This document shows, in pieces, positions 1 through 15,714 of a stretch of 64,000 nucleotides of DNA (positions within the stretch are counted from its first letter, which is position 1; each line of letters begins with the position of its first letter). Origin of the DNA: Nemania diffusa. Taxonomy: Eukaryota > Ascomycota > Sordariomycetes > Xylariales > Xylariaceae. The stretch covers positions 620,001-684,000 of the forward strand of contig JBBPUQ010000006.1 of NCBI GenBank assembly GCA_038501195.1, in the 5' to 3' direction. Both the position numbers and the translations under genes were made by a program. The notes beneath the pieces are model-generated. The model saw only the letters and a program-made list of their open reading frames with translations. It was not told where the DNA came from and made no database searches.

Positions 1-3000
1 AAAAAAAAAAAAAAAAAAATAGCTAGTTAAAGTTTTTAAACTAAACATAAACTACTGCAGTAATAAAATTGTTTATATATAAAAAATGCTTTTTAAATAA
101 GTTTTTTTTTTTTTTTTTTAAATATATATAGCTTAATAAGTTTTAAATTATATTATTTTTATTTTTTTTACTTTTATTTAATTAGTTTGTTTTAAATAAC
201 TATTAGTTATAATTATTTATTTTATAGTTATTTTACTAATTTTTTATTTATTAGCTAATTTTTAAATTAATTAATAATAATTAAAACATTTATAAAAAAT
301 TTAAATTAATAAAAAAATATAACTAGTTTTAATTATATTAAAAATATAAGCTATTTTTAAAATATAAAAGCTTTAATAAATTTATTAGTAATTATTTTAT
401 TAATAAATATATATTTTATTATAAAGTTTTTATATTTAATTTTTTAATATAACTAATAGTTATATATATTTATATATTTTAGTTTAATATATAAAACTGT
501 TATTTTTTTAATAACTAGTTTTATAATTTGTTAATTATTATATTAAATATATATATATTAGCTATTAAAGCTAATATTAAATTTATTAATTAATTAGTTA
601 ATATATATAGCTTTTTTAACTATTTATATAAAAACAAAAAGTTTAGTTTTAATAATAAATATAATAACTATATTTTATTTATTAGTTTTTTATTTTATAA
701 TATTATTAAAAAGTTTTATAATATAAATTTAAAAGCTTTTTTAATTAAAAATATTATTGTTAAATAAAGCATTATTAATTACTACAAAGTTATTTTTATT
801 ATTAAATTATAAAATATAAAACTAAATGTTTAATAAATAAAATAAAAATTTATTAACTATTTTATAATATTTAAATAATAAATTATAGTTAAAATAAATT
901 AATTATAAAACTTTAAATATTATATTAAAGTATATAATTATTGTAGTATATAATATAAACTTTACTTTTTGTTAAAATAAATAAATACTAGCTAAAGTTA
1001 TAATTTTTTTATAAAAAAAAAGCTTGCTAGTTTTTATTAAAATATTTAAGTAAATATTAAATATTAAGTTTTTTAATTTAGCAATTTTTTTAATATAAAA
1101 AACTTAAAAAAATTATAAAAAGTTTTTTTATTTATTTTTTATAACTTTTACTTTTAAAAACTATTATAAATTGTTTTTTTTTATAAAGTTATATTTAGTT
1201 TTTAAAACTTTAATTGTTTTATTAATTATTTTTTAGTTTTTTTTTTTATAAGTTATTATTATATTATTAATATAAACAAATAATAACATTTTATTTTTTA
1301 AAAAATAATAAAGTTTATAAAATATAAAAGTAAATTTTATTTTATAAAATAACTTAATAAGCTTTTTTTACTATAATAAAAAAAACTTTTATAATTTATA
1401 TAAAGCTTGTTATAATTAAACTATTATTTTAAACTTTTAATAGTTTAATAATATATATATATAAATTTTTTTAGTTAATTTAATATTAATAAATATATTT
1501 ATAACATTATATTATTTAAATTTTAAATTAAATTTAATAGTAATAGCTATTAATATTTTAAATAATTTTTTTACTAATATATTAATATAAATATTTTTTT
1601 TACTATAATTAAATTATTAGTTTTTTTATATTATTAAACAAGTTTTATATTTATTATAATAGCTATATTTATTAAACTTATATATATATATTTATATATA
1701 ATTAAATATTAAGCTTTTTTATAAAAAACTTTTTAAAACTTTTATTTAAATGTTTATTTTAATATAACTTTATAAATATATATATTTAGTTTTATAAAAA
1801 TAATTTTTTAGCAAATAATTAATAAGTTTGTTATATTACTTTAATAAAAAAAATAAATTTTAATAATAAATTTTTATTTTTTAAAATAGCAGTTTTTAAA
1901 AATAAGCTTTTTAGCAGTAATTAAATAGCTTAAAAGTTTTTTTTTTTTTTTAAATAGCTTTATTAATATTTAACACTTATAATATTTTGTTATAAAAAAT
2001 ACTAGCTAATTTATTTTTAATATTTAATATTTAAAATTAATTATTTATATATATATAAACTTTAAAAAAGTTTATAATTTGTTTAAAAGCTTTTTTTTTA
2101 TAAGTTTTTTTAAAAGCTAATTTTTTTTTATTAATAAAACTTTTTATAATATTAAATACTTATAATAAATTATTATAACTATATATAGCGTTTTTTAATA
2201 ATTAAACTTATTATATTTTTATTATTAATTTATTATTAATATATAATATATTATAAAGTTTTATTAAATAAAAGTAAATAATTTAATTATTTTATAATAA
2301 ATTAAAAAATAATATTTTAGTTTAAATTTATAGTTTATTTTTAATATATTTTTTTTTTAAACAAAAGTTAAAATAGTTAAATTAAAAAATTGTTAAGTTT
2401 AATAGTACAGCAAAAAAAAATTTAAAAAGTATTAAAAGCTCTAGTTTAAATTTAGCGCTTATATAAAAGTATATTTTTTTTAAACGATTTTTTAAAGCAT
2501 TAATTATAAGCTCGTTTTTTTTTTGTTTTATAAAATTAAAATTTTTTAATATATTTTCTAATAATATATTATTATATTTGTTATTTTTTAAATAGTTTTT
2601 TATATTTTTGCTTAATTTAAAAACATTTTAATATATAATTTTTTTAATTAATGTTTTATAAGCTTTTAAAAAAACTTTAAAAAATTTATTTTTAAACTTG
2701 TTTAAATTTTTACTAAAAAATTTATTTTTATTAAAAGTTATATTTTTAATAACAATTACTTTATTTTTTTGTAATAACTATATATAATAAATATTAATAA
2801 ACTAATAGCTTATTAAATAGTTTATTTAAGCTTTAAAATTAAACTTTTAACGCTTATATTTTTTTTATTTAACTTGTTAAATTATAGCAAATGTTATATA
2901 TTTAAAAGCTTTTAAATAAACAAATAACAAGCTTTTTTTATAACTTATTATATTTTATAAATTATTAAAATAAAAGTAAAACTTTTTATAAAAAGTTTAT

Positions 3001-5600
3001 TAATAATTAATTTATTTAAATATTTAATTATATAAATAAACTATTATATAAACTATTTTAGTTTATAAAAATAAAAAAAGTTTATAGCTGTTATATATAA
3101 AGCTTGCTTTTAATTTAATAATAGCTTTTACTTTTTTAGCTTTGCTATTAAAATTTTAAATATATAATAGCAAAATTTCAAAAATAATACTATATTTTTT
3201 AGTAATTAATTTATTAAAATAAATAATTTTTTATTTTAAATTAACAAACTTATTGTTATATTTAATAGTTTTTATTTTAGCATTAAAATAATAGCTTATA
3301 TATTTAATACAGTTTTTAAAAACTGCTTATATAATATTTGCAAATTTATTATTAATATAATAATTTTATATATAGTTTAAATATTAATTAATTATTAATA
3401 TTACTTTTTAAAAGCGCTTTTTTTAATTAAATTTATTATATTTATAAAAATTAATTATTAAATATATATTTATTTTTATAACTTTTAAATAAACATTTTA
3501 TATTATTTTACAATATATTTTTATTTTATTATAAATTATACAATCAATAATACAGATTTTATTATTAAAATATAACATAATTACTACTTTTTTAATATAA
3601 ATTAATAATTGTTTTAACAGTTTAAGCTTTAAATATTTAAACTATTAATATTAACAATATAAGCTTGCTTTAGCTTTAGATTTTTTTATATAAAAATTTA
3701 ACAGGTTTTTTTATATATAAAAAGTATAAATTATAAATTATACTAAAAAATATTTTATTATATATTAATTATATATACAAGTTAAAAAATACAGAAACAC
3801 TTTTTAATAATGTTTTAAAAAATTAAATTTAAATTTATTTTTTTAATAAACTTTTATATAGTTTAAAATTTATAAAAATATTAAATTTATAGCTATTTTT
3901 AAATAATAAGCTATATTATATAGCTTATATATAATATATTTTTTTAAGCTTTAAATTTTTATATTAATTTTTTTATAACTATATATATAAATTATATTAT
4001 TTTTTGCTATTACTATATTTTTAAAGTTAGTTTTTTTTAAGTTTAAAAAACAATTTAATATATTAAAAATATATAATAAAACTTTTAAATTTATTATAGC
4101 TAAATCTTTTAATAAATAAATTAATAAGCTTTTTTTTTATAAACTAAAAATATTTTTAATTTAAACTATTAAAAACTTCAAAAGTTAATTTTTTTTTTTA
4201 TAGCTTTAAGCTCGTTTTTTTTAAACTTTTTTTTTTTGCATTATTGTTTTATATATTTTACTGTTTATTTTATAGCTTTATTAATATTTAATTGCAGTTT
4301 AGCAATTTTTTTAATAGTTATATTTAAAATTTAATTATTAAATTTATTTTTAAAAAAAATAAACTAATATTTAGTTATTAAATAACACTTATAATATATT
4401 ATATAATTAATAACATTAAGATTTTTTTTTTTGTTATTTATATAAATATTTGCTTTAAAACGTTTACAAAAGTTACTTTATAAACTTTTTTAAATATTTT
4501 TTTATTACTTGTTTTATTTAAAATTGCTACAGCATTTTTGCTTTTTTTTTTTTTAACAAAACTATTTTTAACAATTTTATTACTTTTAATTAACAAGCTT
4601 GTTTTTATTTTATTTTTTTTAAAATATAAAAAATGCTTTTTTTTTATAAACTTTTTACTAGTTTTTATAACGTTTAAAACTACTGCTTTACAATATAGCT
4701 TAAAAACTATAGTATAATAGTTTAATATATTGCTAATAATTTTAGCGCTATAAACATTTTAAAATTTAACAGTTTAAACAAAGTAAATAGTTTAAAAAGC
4801 TTTTTTAAAATTAATAATAAGCTTAAAAAATTTAATAACATTAATACTTTTAATGTTTATTTTAATAATTTTATTTAGCTATTTATTAGTTTATTTAATA
4901 AAGTTTTTAATAAACTTTATTATTATTAAATATATAAAATTTTTATATTTTTATTTATATTTAAATTTAAAAACTTGTTATATTATTATACTAAGCTTTT
5001 TTAATTTATTATATTATTTATTAATTATTTTATTTACTTTTATATATATTAACTTATAGTTAAAATATACTGTTTTATATATTTATTTAATAAACTTAAT
5101 AAACTTTATTTAATAAATGTTATAATGCTTTATTATTATATTATAGCTTTATTTAACAGCTAAATAAAACATTTGTTAAAAAATAATAAGTTTAATAATT
5201 AATATATTAAAAAAGTCAGCATTTACACTTACAAATTTTACTATTGCTAGCATACTTAGCTGTTTTAGCTAAAAAGCTTATATAAATTTAAAAACTAAAT
5301 AAATCTATAAATTTTTATTATATGTTTTTATAATAAAGTTTTTTTTTTATAAATAAAAATTATTAAAAAAATAAAAAATAATTGCAATAAAAGTTACTAT
5401 TTTAACAATTTTATTAGTTATATATATATAATTTATTATTTAATAAAATATAAAAATTAATAAAACTTTTAATTGTTAAATTTAGTTTATATACTTTAAT
5501 GTTTTATTAATAACTAGCTTTAATTTAAAACAATTATTTAACAAACTTTTTTTATATATTATATAAACTATTTAATACTAGTTACATTGTTTATATAATC
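1..5600. repeat. AT-rich, RIP-like damaged repeat block (unclassified)
   Basis: The stretch is almost entirely A and T, with scattered short remnants containing AGC, GCT, ACT and TTG. The + strand is T-rich. In the other relics here the coding strand is A-rich, so this suggests the original coding strand was minus. One minus-strand frame around 2,450-2,600 stays open for about 50 codons and includes two runs that look like decayed helical protein, but I could not assign it to a family. No terminal repeat was found, and the left end is cut by the window edge. The 68-codon + strand frame at 4,853-5,059 is made only of Ile, Leu, Phe, Tyr and Asn codons and is a composition artefact. Confidence 0.8.
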
Positions 5601-5720
5601 AATATACGCTTTTTATACACAGGCCTTAAGCTTTTTAAAAAAAGCTCAAATTTAACAGATTTTAAAAAAAGCATACTCGATTAGAAAAAGCGGCTTGCAA
5701 AAAAGTCTGTTACATAATCG
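5601..5720. other. Less mutated patch inside the AT-rich block
   Basis: About 120 bp carry clearly more G and C than the flanks, including ACAGGCC, CTCGATTAG, GCGGCTTGC and TCGGACAC. The patch lies upstream of the gag-like relic of the outer gypsy element. A TGTTAC at 5,708 could be the start of that element's 5' LTR, but I could not find its partner downstream. It may be a boundary between two elements where homology-driven mutation was weaker. Confidence 0.35.
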
Positions 5721-6659
5721 GACACATAAACTGTTTATATACAAACAAAGTACTTTATTTTAAAACATATTAAAAAGCTTTATTAACTTTTTAAATTATA
5801 TTACTTAAAAAACAAACTTAAACATTAAATAATAAACTAAAAAACTTTTGCTAGCTTATTACTAAGTTTTAAAATTAAATTAATAAAAATATATTTAATA
5901 ATAAATGTTATTATAATATATTTAAAAATATTAACAAAGCTATAAACTAGCTTATTAAAAACTTTGCTGTTTTATACTTTAAAAGCAATAACTTTGCTTT
6001 TTTTTTTACTTTTTTTATTTAATTGTACAAAAAAGCTTTTTTTGAATTTAATAAATTAATAAACTGCAAAAAGTTTAATTAGCTATTAACTAACTTTAAT
6101 GTATTTTATATAAAATTTAAATTTTATATGCTATTTTTATTTATATTATATAAACTTTTATATAAAACTAAAACTAAGTTAAAAAATGCTATTAAATAAA
6201 ACATTTTTATAATTAATATTAGATTAAAAAAACTGTTTAACTAAAGTAATAAACAGTTTAAAAAATTAAATGCAGTATAGCACTATATAACAATTGATTA
6301 TTTTTTAGTAAAATTAATAAATATAACTAAAAAACATAATTAATATTAAGTTTATACTATTAAAATTAATAAATATTTTATAACTATAATAATAATAAAC
6401 TGCTATAATACTTTAAGTTTTATTTTAATAAAAAAAAACACTTGTAAATTTTTAAAAGTTTAAGTATTTGTTTTTTATAACAATAAAAACAAAAACGAAA
6501 TTAAGTTTAAAATATAATATTACAACATAAAAAACTAATTTGCTATAAACAAAAACTAGTTTGTTATAAATATTACTAAAATAACTAATATTAAATTTTA
6601 GCTTAAAAAAACTATAACTAAGTATTTATAACTATATTTAAGTTTTAATTACTTAAAAG

Positions 6660-9189
6660 CTATTTAAACTTTAAACAGATTTTTTTTATATTTATAAAAT
6701 AATTACTATAACATTAATATATTAAAAAAGTTTAAAAATAAATACTATGAACTTATTATAAAAAGCAAATATATAATTAACAAGTTTTTTGCTTTTAAAA
6801 ATAAATTTGTTTATTTTATAAACAAAAACTGCTTGTTTAAAAACATGTAAAAAAAAAAATTCAAAAATAAATTATTGCTACAACTTCAAAATAAAACATT
6901 AGCAAAATATTTAAAAAAAGATTTTATTTTTAAATAATTTATTAATTATTATATTTAAATTATTTATTATTTATTTGTTAGTAATTAAAAATAAAATATA
7001 GTTTATAAAGTTAAAAATGTTTAAAAGTTTATTAATACTTTTAATATTAATAATAATAATAGTAGTAATTATAAAACTAACTATAATAAAAAAACTAAAA
7101 ACTTTTTAGTTTTATTTTAAATATAAATACTTTTGAAATTTATATAAAAAAAAATATATAAACTAGTTTTTAAAAGATTATGCTTTAACTATTAATAAAA
7201 AAAACACGTTATTAAAAATTGTTTTTTTAAAAACAACTTTGTTTAAAAAAAAGCTTAAGCTATATAAATTGCAAAAATATATTTTAAACTTTTTAAAATA
7301 ACTATAAATATACCTGCTTTAAAACAGTTTAATAATATTAGCTAAAAAACAAAAAACTAATTTTAAAAAAAATTAACTTTTACTTAAAAAAAGTGTTTTA
7401 AAATAAAAAAAAAATAAAATAAAACTTAGTTAATAAATATTTAAAAAAAAAACTTTTTTTATATATTTATATTTTAAGTAGTAATAAACTATTATTAACT
7501 AATAAAAATATTTTTAAAAATATAAAAGCTAGTATATATATATATATAAACATTTAATTTGCTAAAAAATTAATTTAATAATTATAACTATTAATTATTA
7601 CTTAATTTTAACTATAAAAAATAACTAGTTATAATAACAAAAGCAATTAATTAATATATAAAATATTTTAAATAATAATATATATATAAAACAAAATATT
7701 TTAATAAATTTTTGTTTTTATATTAAAAATACAACATAATATAATTTTAAAAAAACTATAGTTTATAAAATATAACATTTTATTTAACTGCAAATAATAT
7801 TAACTAATATTTTTTTTTAACTTTTTAAATAAAACTTTAAATAAAAACATTTTTATAAATAAAGCTAATATATAGTTAATATATTTATTATATTAAACAA
7901 ATATAAATAAATGTAATATTTTTTTTAAAAAAAAAAAAAAAAAAAAAAAGTAATAAAAAGTAATATAAGTTGTTAACATTTGTTATTAATAAACTAATGT
8001 AATAATTTTATATAAAAACTTAATTAAAAATAATTTGAAAAAAATGCAATAAAATTTTAATAAAGCTATGTTATTATTAATAAAAAAAATATAATTTAAG
8101 CTTTTTATTAAAGTTATTAAGTTAGCAAATATTATTAAAAAATAGTATTATAATAGCTAAAGTTTTTATTAACTTAAAAAAAATAATATAAACTAATATA
8201 AAAACTACTTTATATAAAAAATAATTATTATAAACGCAATTATATTTAAAGCTATTATTTGATATAATAAGTTAGTTTATAAAATTTAAGTTATAAATAT
8301 ATATTAAATTAATAAGTTAATTAAAAATAAAAGTATTAATATAAAAAAGTTTTTTAATAAAAAAAATAAAAAACTAAAAAAAAAAGCTTTAAAGTTTATA
8401 CTTGTTAAATATTACAATTTATTATATATATTTAATAAAATAAATTTTAATATTTTGTTTTTATATAAACTTAATATAAACTACTATATTAAGTTTATTA
8501 AAAAAAAGTTTTTTATTAATTTAAAATATAGTTTTTTATATAAAATGTTTTTTAATAAGCTAAAAGCTATATATAAATATTTAATTAATAACTTTTAAAA
8601 AAAATTTATTAAACTTAATAATATACTATATACATTTTTTATTTTATTTGTTAAAAAGTTTTATAATAAATTATGCTTTTATATAAACTATTATAAACTA
8701 AATAAATTGTTAAAAAAAAACTGCTACTTTTTGTTTTTAATTAAAAAAACTTTATTATATATATTTAAAGCTAAAATTTTTATAAAAATTAATATTTAAT
8801 AAATATTTTATTATATTAAAATATAACTTAATTAAAAATACTTAATAACTTTTTATATATAATATAATATTTATAAATATAAAGTTTTATTATTTAAACT
8901 AATAAATAAACTTTCGATTTTTTAAAAGTATATTAATAATATATTGTTTAATTATTTAAATAACTTTTATAATATATATATAAATAATATTTTGATTTAT
9001 TTTAACAATTTAAAAAACTATTGCTTTTATATAAAAAAAGTTTTAAAAAAACTATATAATATAAAACTTTAAATTAATTTAAAAAAATTTAAATTTTATA
9101 TTATTAAAACTAAATTTTTAAAATATATTGTTAAAATAAATAATATTTAAGTTAATTTTAATAAAATTAAAGTAATAATATATATTATA
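6660..9189 (+). mobile_element. Ty3/gypsy retrotransposon relic, 5' half (gag to reverse transcriptase)
   Basis: The + strand can be read through stop codons as a decayed gypsy polyprotein. At about 6,700-6,960 a gag-like segment reads YYELIIKSK...NKFFAFKNKF...KKKFKNKLLLQLQNK, the shape of the retrotransposon gag domain with its W..EF..L core (Trp is now a stop). At 8,620-9,185 the reverse transcriptase is clear: LFVKK, then YYKLN, KAKIFIKINI, KYKVLLFKL, and YINNILIY in the place of the YxDDILIY active-site box. Both catalytic Asp codons are now Asn, through GA to AA. The frame ends where the LTR of a second element begins at 9,190 and resumes after 15,966. The true 5' end is unknown. Confidence 0.8.
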
Positions 9190-9442
9190 TATTAGTATTT
9201 ATAAAAAACAAAGCTATTAATTAAATAATTTAATTATATATAAAAATCTAAATATAAAAAAAAAAAAAAAAAATAAAAAATCTAGCTAATATAAAATAAT
9301 AAAAATAAATAATATATAAGTTATTTAAAGCAGTAAACTTTAGCAGTAAATAAATTTTGTAAAAAAAAAAAAAAAAGCAAAAAAATTACAGTATATAGCT
9401 AAAATAACTATATAGCTTGTATTAGCTACTATATTATAACTA
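9190..9442 (-). repeat. LTR of nested gypsy (3' LTR in element orientation)
   Basis: This is the left copy of the LTR pair. It starts TATTAGTATTT and ends ...ATTATAACTA. It aligns along its whole length with 15,715-15,966, including the two A-tracts and the unusual AGCAGTAA motif. Differences are almost all C/T or G/A. This copy is the more AT-rich of the two. Confidence 0.88.
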
Positions 9443-12400
9443 TTTTTTTTAAAAAAAAAAAATAAGCTTTTATATAAGCAATAATTAAACTAAATATTTT
9501 TTAATAAAAAAAAAAATTATTTTAAATATTTATTTATAAGTTTTATTTTAAATTTTTTATTTATTATATTATTTTATAAGTTTTTTTATATTTAATTGTT
9601 AAATAATAGTTTATTAAAATTTATTTTATATAAATTAAATTTTATATGTTTTTTTTTTTATATAATTATTTAATGCTTTTTTTAATAGCTTTATTATTAT
9701 TAAAATATAATTTTATAAATTTATTTTTTATTTTTATTTTAAATTATTTTTTTAAATATATTAAAAGTTTTATTATATTTAAATAGTTTTAATAAAATTA
9801 ATATAAAAATAATATATTATTTTTAAAATTTTTAATTAAATATTATTTATTGTTAATATTTTAGCTTTATTATATAATTTAATATTAAAACTTTTTATAA
9901 TATAATTATAAAGTTTAGATTTTTTTAACAATAAATTTTTTTTTTTTTTTTAGTTTAACTGATTTTTTAATAGAATTTTTTAACTTTTATTTAAATAAAA
10001 AATTATTAAAATATTTTTATAATTTATTTATATAATATTTATTAGTTATTTTTTAAAAACTTAAAACTTTTAATATATATATATTTTTTTTATATATTAA
10101 AATTTTAAAAAATTATTAAATTATTAAAAAATTTAATTTATTAAAAAATTTATTTATAATTTATAACTATTGCTTTTTTAAAATAAATATATAGTTGTTT
10201 ATATTAAAATTAAATTTTTTTTTTTTTTTATTTATTTAATAAACTATTTTTTTTTAAATTTTTTATATATTTATTTTTATAGTTACAATATAATCTATTA
10301 TAATTTAAGTTTTTTTTTGTTTTTATTTTTAAATATATTGTTTTTATATAATTATTTTTTTTAATTTTTTATTAATAATTTAATAATTTTAATTAAAATA
10401 AAAAAATATAAAAAAGTTTATTTTTATTTTATAAAAAAACAACTTTATTAATTTATATAATATAAATATTTAAATATAATTTATAATAAAAATTTAATTT
10501 AATTAATTGTTTTAAAAATAATTTATATAAAGTTATAACTTTTAATTTAAATATTTATTTATAATTTTTATTTAGTTTATTGTTTTATAATAATTTAATA
10601 ATATAAAAATATAAATAACTTTTATTAATTTGTTTAATTTATTTATAAAAATTAAAATAAATTAAAATTTTTTATTAATAATTATAATAATAAATATATT
10701 AAATATTTAAAAAAAACTTTTATAATATATTTTTGTAGCATTTTTTATTGTTATTTTTATTATATAAAATATTATTTATGTTTTTTTATTTAATTGATTT
10801 ATTATAATTAATATATTATTATATTTTTTGTAGTTTTTTAATATTTATTTAAAATTTATAACTAAATATTTTTATATTTAATTTAATATTAATAATAGTT
10901 GTAATTTTTTTAAAGTTTTATTTTTTAATATTTTAATAAGTTAATATTTTAAACAATTTAATATATAAATTTAATAATTTTTAAATAGTTTAAACTATTA
11001 ATATTATTTATATATTAATTATTTTGTTTTTTTTATATTTAAATAAGCTATAACTATATAGTTATAAATTTTAAAAATTAATTAAATATATAAATTTATA
11101 TAATTAAATATAACTAGTTTTTTTTAATAAAAAGTAAGTTTTTTTTTTAAAGTTTATAAATTGTTTAGTTTTTTGTTTTTTGTTTTTTAATAATATATTT
11201 TTATAGTAAAATTAATGCAGTTTTATTTAAAAATATAATTAATAAATTAATAATTTATTAATTGTTTTAAGTTTTTTTTTAAGTTGTTTTAAATAGTAAT
11301 AATAATAATAGTTATATTATTTGTTATTTATTTTAAGTATTTTTTATTAAAAAATATAAATATAATTAAATATTATTGTATATTTTTTTTGTTTTTTTAA
11401 ATAATTAAATTTTTTTGTTTATAAAATAAAGTATTTATAATAATGTTTTTTTTATTTAAGCAATAAATAATTGTAAAATTATATTTTAAAAAAAGTGTTA
11501 TTTAATTAGTTTGTTTTAAATTAAAATATTATTTTTAACTAAAATATTTTAATGTTTTATAATTTATAATAATAAAAAATAGCTTTTTTTATTAATTATT
11601 TATTAGTTTTAGTTTTTATTTTTTTAATATTAATATTACTATTAGTAGTTTTTTGTTATAAATATTATAATTTAATTTTATATTATATAAAGTTTTAAAA
11701 TAATAAGTTATTAAATGCTATTTTTTTTTATAAAACTAAAACATTATTTTTATAGTTATTTTATTAAAAATATTAGTTTTTATTTTAATAAATAAGCTAT
11801 AGTTGTAATAATTTAAAATAAAAAATATAACTAAGTTTTTTTTTAAAAATTTAAAAGCTTTTTTATATTAAGAAATTTATATAAAAAGGACTTTTTTTTT
11901 TATTAATTAGTTTAGCAGTTTAATTATTTTATTATAATTTTTTACAAATTTTTAATAAAAGTTATAAAAATTTAAAAAAAACTATATATTTTTAATAATA
12001 ATAAAAAACTTTTATTTATATATTATTTTAATTTTATTAAAGTTTATTTATATTTTATTTATATTAATAATATAATTTAAAAATTTAGTTTTAATTATAT
12101 AAAACTTTGATTTTTTTAAATTGATTTATAAACTAGTATTTTTTAATTGTTGTAGTATTTTTTTTATATATTTTTTATATTTAATTAAATTGTTGAAATA
12201 AATAAAAATATTATTTATATAAATATTGCAAAAGTTATTTAAATAATTAAACAAAATATTATTTATATATTTTTAAAATGTAAAAAATCTATTAATAAGT
12301 TTAAAAAATAACATTTTATATTAATAAACTTTATAATAAATATAAAAAGTAATTAAGTTTTTTTTGTTTAAATTTATATAAATTTAATAAAATGTTTGTT

Positions 12401-15400
12401 TTATATCGATTTTTATAAAAATTTTTACTTTAAAAATTTAAAACAATGTTTTTTTAATTAATAGTAATAAATAGCGATTTTTTTTTATAAAAACATTAAG
12501 TTTTTAATAATTAATATAAAATTATAATTTATTATATAGTTTATTTATAAATAAAATAAAAAATATAAATAAAATATTATTTAGTTTAATAAATTTTTTT
12601 TATAAATTATTTATTAAATACTTTTTTATAACTTTTAATTTATTTATAAATATTTTATATAAAAACAAATATTTTAAATTTTTTAGTTTTTTATTATTTA
12701 TAAATTTAATATAATAGTTTATTTATAAATAATATAAAAATAAAACATTAAAATTTACTTTATTAAATATTTAAAATAAATTATAATATTTATTAAAAAT
12801 AACTTTAATAGTTTTTTATTATAGCTTATTGTTTTTTTTTATAAAAAAATTTTCAATTTTTTTGTTAGTAATAATTTTATTAATTTTATAAATGTTAATA
12901 ATACAAATATTTTTAGCTAGTTTATTTTGTTTTATTAAAAATTAAAAAGTTATAATATTTATATTAATTATATTAATACTTAGTTGTTTTTTATATTATT
13001 TAATTTTATTTTTTTATATATAGTATAAATTTTAAATATTAGCTTTTTATTGTTTTAATATATTAAAGTTAGCTTTTTTAATTAATATATACTATTGCTT
13101 TTTTTTTTTTTAATAAGTTTTTTTTTATATAAAAAGTAGCTTTTTTTTAAAAGTACAGTTTATTTTTTTTAAACTTTTTTTTTTAAAATTTTTTTATTTT
13201 AATATTTATATAAAAGCTTTAAGTTTTATATTATTAGCTTTAATTGCTTTTTTTTAAAACTTGTGTTTTTTTTTGTTTTTTTTTAAGTTTATATTTTTTT
13301 GCATTATATTTTAATTGTAACTAAAATATTGTAACTATATATTAGTTTAATTTATATTAATAATATATTTTATATTATAGTTAATAAATAAAATAAACAG
13401 AAATAAAAACTAATTTTTTTAATAGTTAAAAAAAATATTATATTTTTAAAACTATAACTTTTTTAAAATAAAATTATTTTATATATTAATAATATATAAA
13501 AATATTTTTTAAAATATATGTTTTTTTATTTTTATAATAACTTTAAAAGTTTAACTAATTTTTTATTTATTTTGTTTATTATATTTTATTATATTTTAAA
13601 GTATAAATTAAATTAAAAAAAAGTTTAAATATTTTATAATTTATTTAATAAAAGTAATATTTATATATATATATATATTTATTTTTATATTTTTAAAAGC
13701 ATTTTTAATAGTTAATAATAATTTATTATAGTTTATAATATAAATATATAAAAAAAGCTTTTTTTTTAAATATTTATTTATAATATTTGATTTATTAATA
13801 AGTTTTAAAAACACTTTTTTTAAAAAAAAAGTTATTTTTTTTAAAATTAATTTTTTGTTTATATAATATTTTATTTAAATAAATTATTTTTTTTAACTTT
13901 TTGTTTACTTAAATTATTAAAAAAATATTAATTTATAATAATATTAAAATAAGCTTTTTTATTAACGTTGTTTTTTTTTTTAAAATATTTGTAAAATTAA
14001 TACTTGATTTGTTTATAATTAAAACATTTTTTTTTTATTAATAGTTTATATATTTTTTTTTTTTTTTATATTTATATTTAAAATATAAGTTGTTTATTTA
14101 AATAGTTATTATTATAAAATTTTTTATTTATATTTATAGTTAAAGTTTTATTTTAAAATATAACTATTACTTTTTTATTTTTATATAAAATATTACATTT
14201 TTTGTTTTTTATATTAAAAATATATATAATTTATATATAATATTAAATATAAAACTTAAATATTTTATTTAGTTTTAAATATTTAAATATAGTATTAATA
14301 GTTATATAAACATTAAAACAGTTTTTAAAACTGTTTTTTTATTGATTTTTTATTAGTTTAGTTTTATTTATAAAATAAACAAAATTATTTTTAAATTTAA
14401 CAAATTTGTTAAAAAAATATTTAATAAAACTATTTTTTATATATAAAGTTTTAAATTTTGTTTTAAATTTGTTAAAAATATTAATATTATAATAATATTT
14501 ATATAAATATATAAATAATATATATAATAAAATTAAAGCTTTAAAATATATATTATTTAAATAAAACTATAAATATTTAACTATTTTTTTATTTAAATAA
14601 AACTTAATATTTGTTATTTTAGCAGTATTATTAACAAATTAGTTTTTATTAATTATTAAATAATTTTTTATATTACAATATTATATTTTAAATTTTATAT
14701 CATTTTTATTAAAATTATTATAAAAAATAAAAACTAAAATTTTAATTAACTTATAGGTTTTTTTTTTAATTTAATTTAACAATATATTAGTTTTACAATT
14801 TTTAATTAATAAATTTATTATTTATTAATTAGTTTTATTAATTTAGTTTTAAAATTAAAATTTTTTTAACTTTAAGTTTATTAATTTAATAAAAAAGCAA
14901 TTTAATATAGTTTAATTATTAAATATAAAATAATTAAAGTTTATAGTTAATACTTTTATTTTTAATTAATTAATAGCTATTAAAACTTATTTTTTATTAA
15001 TAAAAAAGTTATATTATTTAATTAAATTATTAAATTAATTTTTACTTTTTTATAAAAGTTTATAAAAGTTATTTATTTATTAATATATAGCAAAAAATAT
15101 AAATAAATAAAACTTAAATTTAGTTTATAAAGCTTTAAACTTTTTAAATAATTATTTAAAACTAACATAATTTATTAATTTATTAAAATAAAAAATAGCT
15201 ATTTAAGCTTTATTAGTAATATTATAATAAAAAAATATAAAGTTATTACTTTTTATATATATATTAGTAAAACTAGCAACTAATTTTTATTAGTTTTTTT
15301 TAAGTTTGTTTATAAAGTTTATATATTATTTATTTATAAAGCTAGATTTTTTATATTATTTATAAAATTTATTAATTATTTTATTAAAAACTTTATATAA

Positions 15401-15714
15401 ATTTTTTTTTTTATTATTTTTTGTAATATAAATTTAAATTTTTATACTTTAAAAGTTAAAATTAATTAATAAGTTATAGCAAGCTTTATTTTAAAAAGTT
15501 TTATTAAATTTAAAAAATAACTTTTTTAAATTATTTAATTTAAAATAAACTTTTTTATAAGTTTAAAACTTGCTGTTTATATTTTTTATTATAATATTGT
15601 TATATTAATGTTTTATTTTATAAGTTTATAACTTTTTGTTTTTTTTTTTTTAAAGTAAAAATATATTTAAAAGCAGTTTTTATACTTTTTATAAATAATA
15701 TTTAAATTGTTATA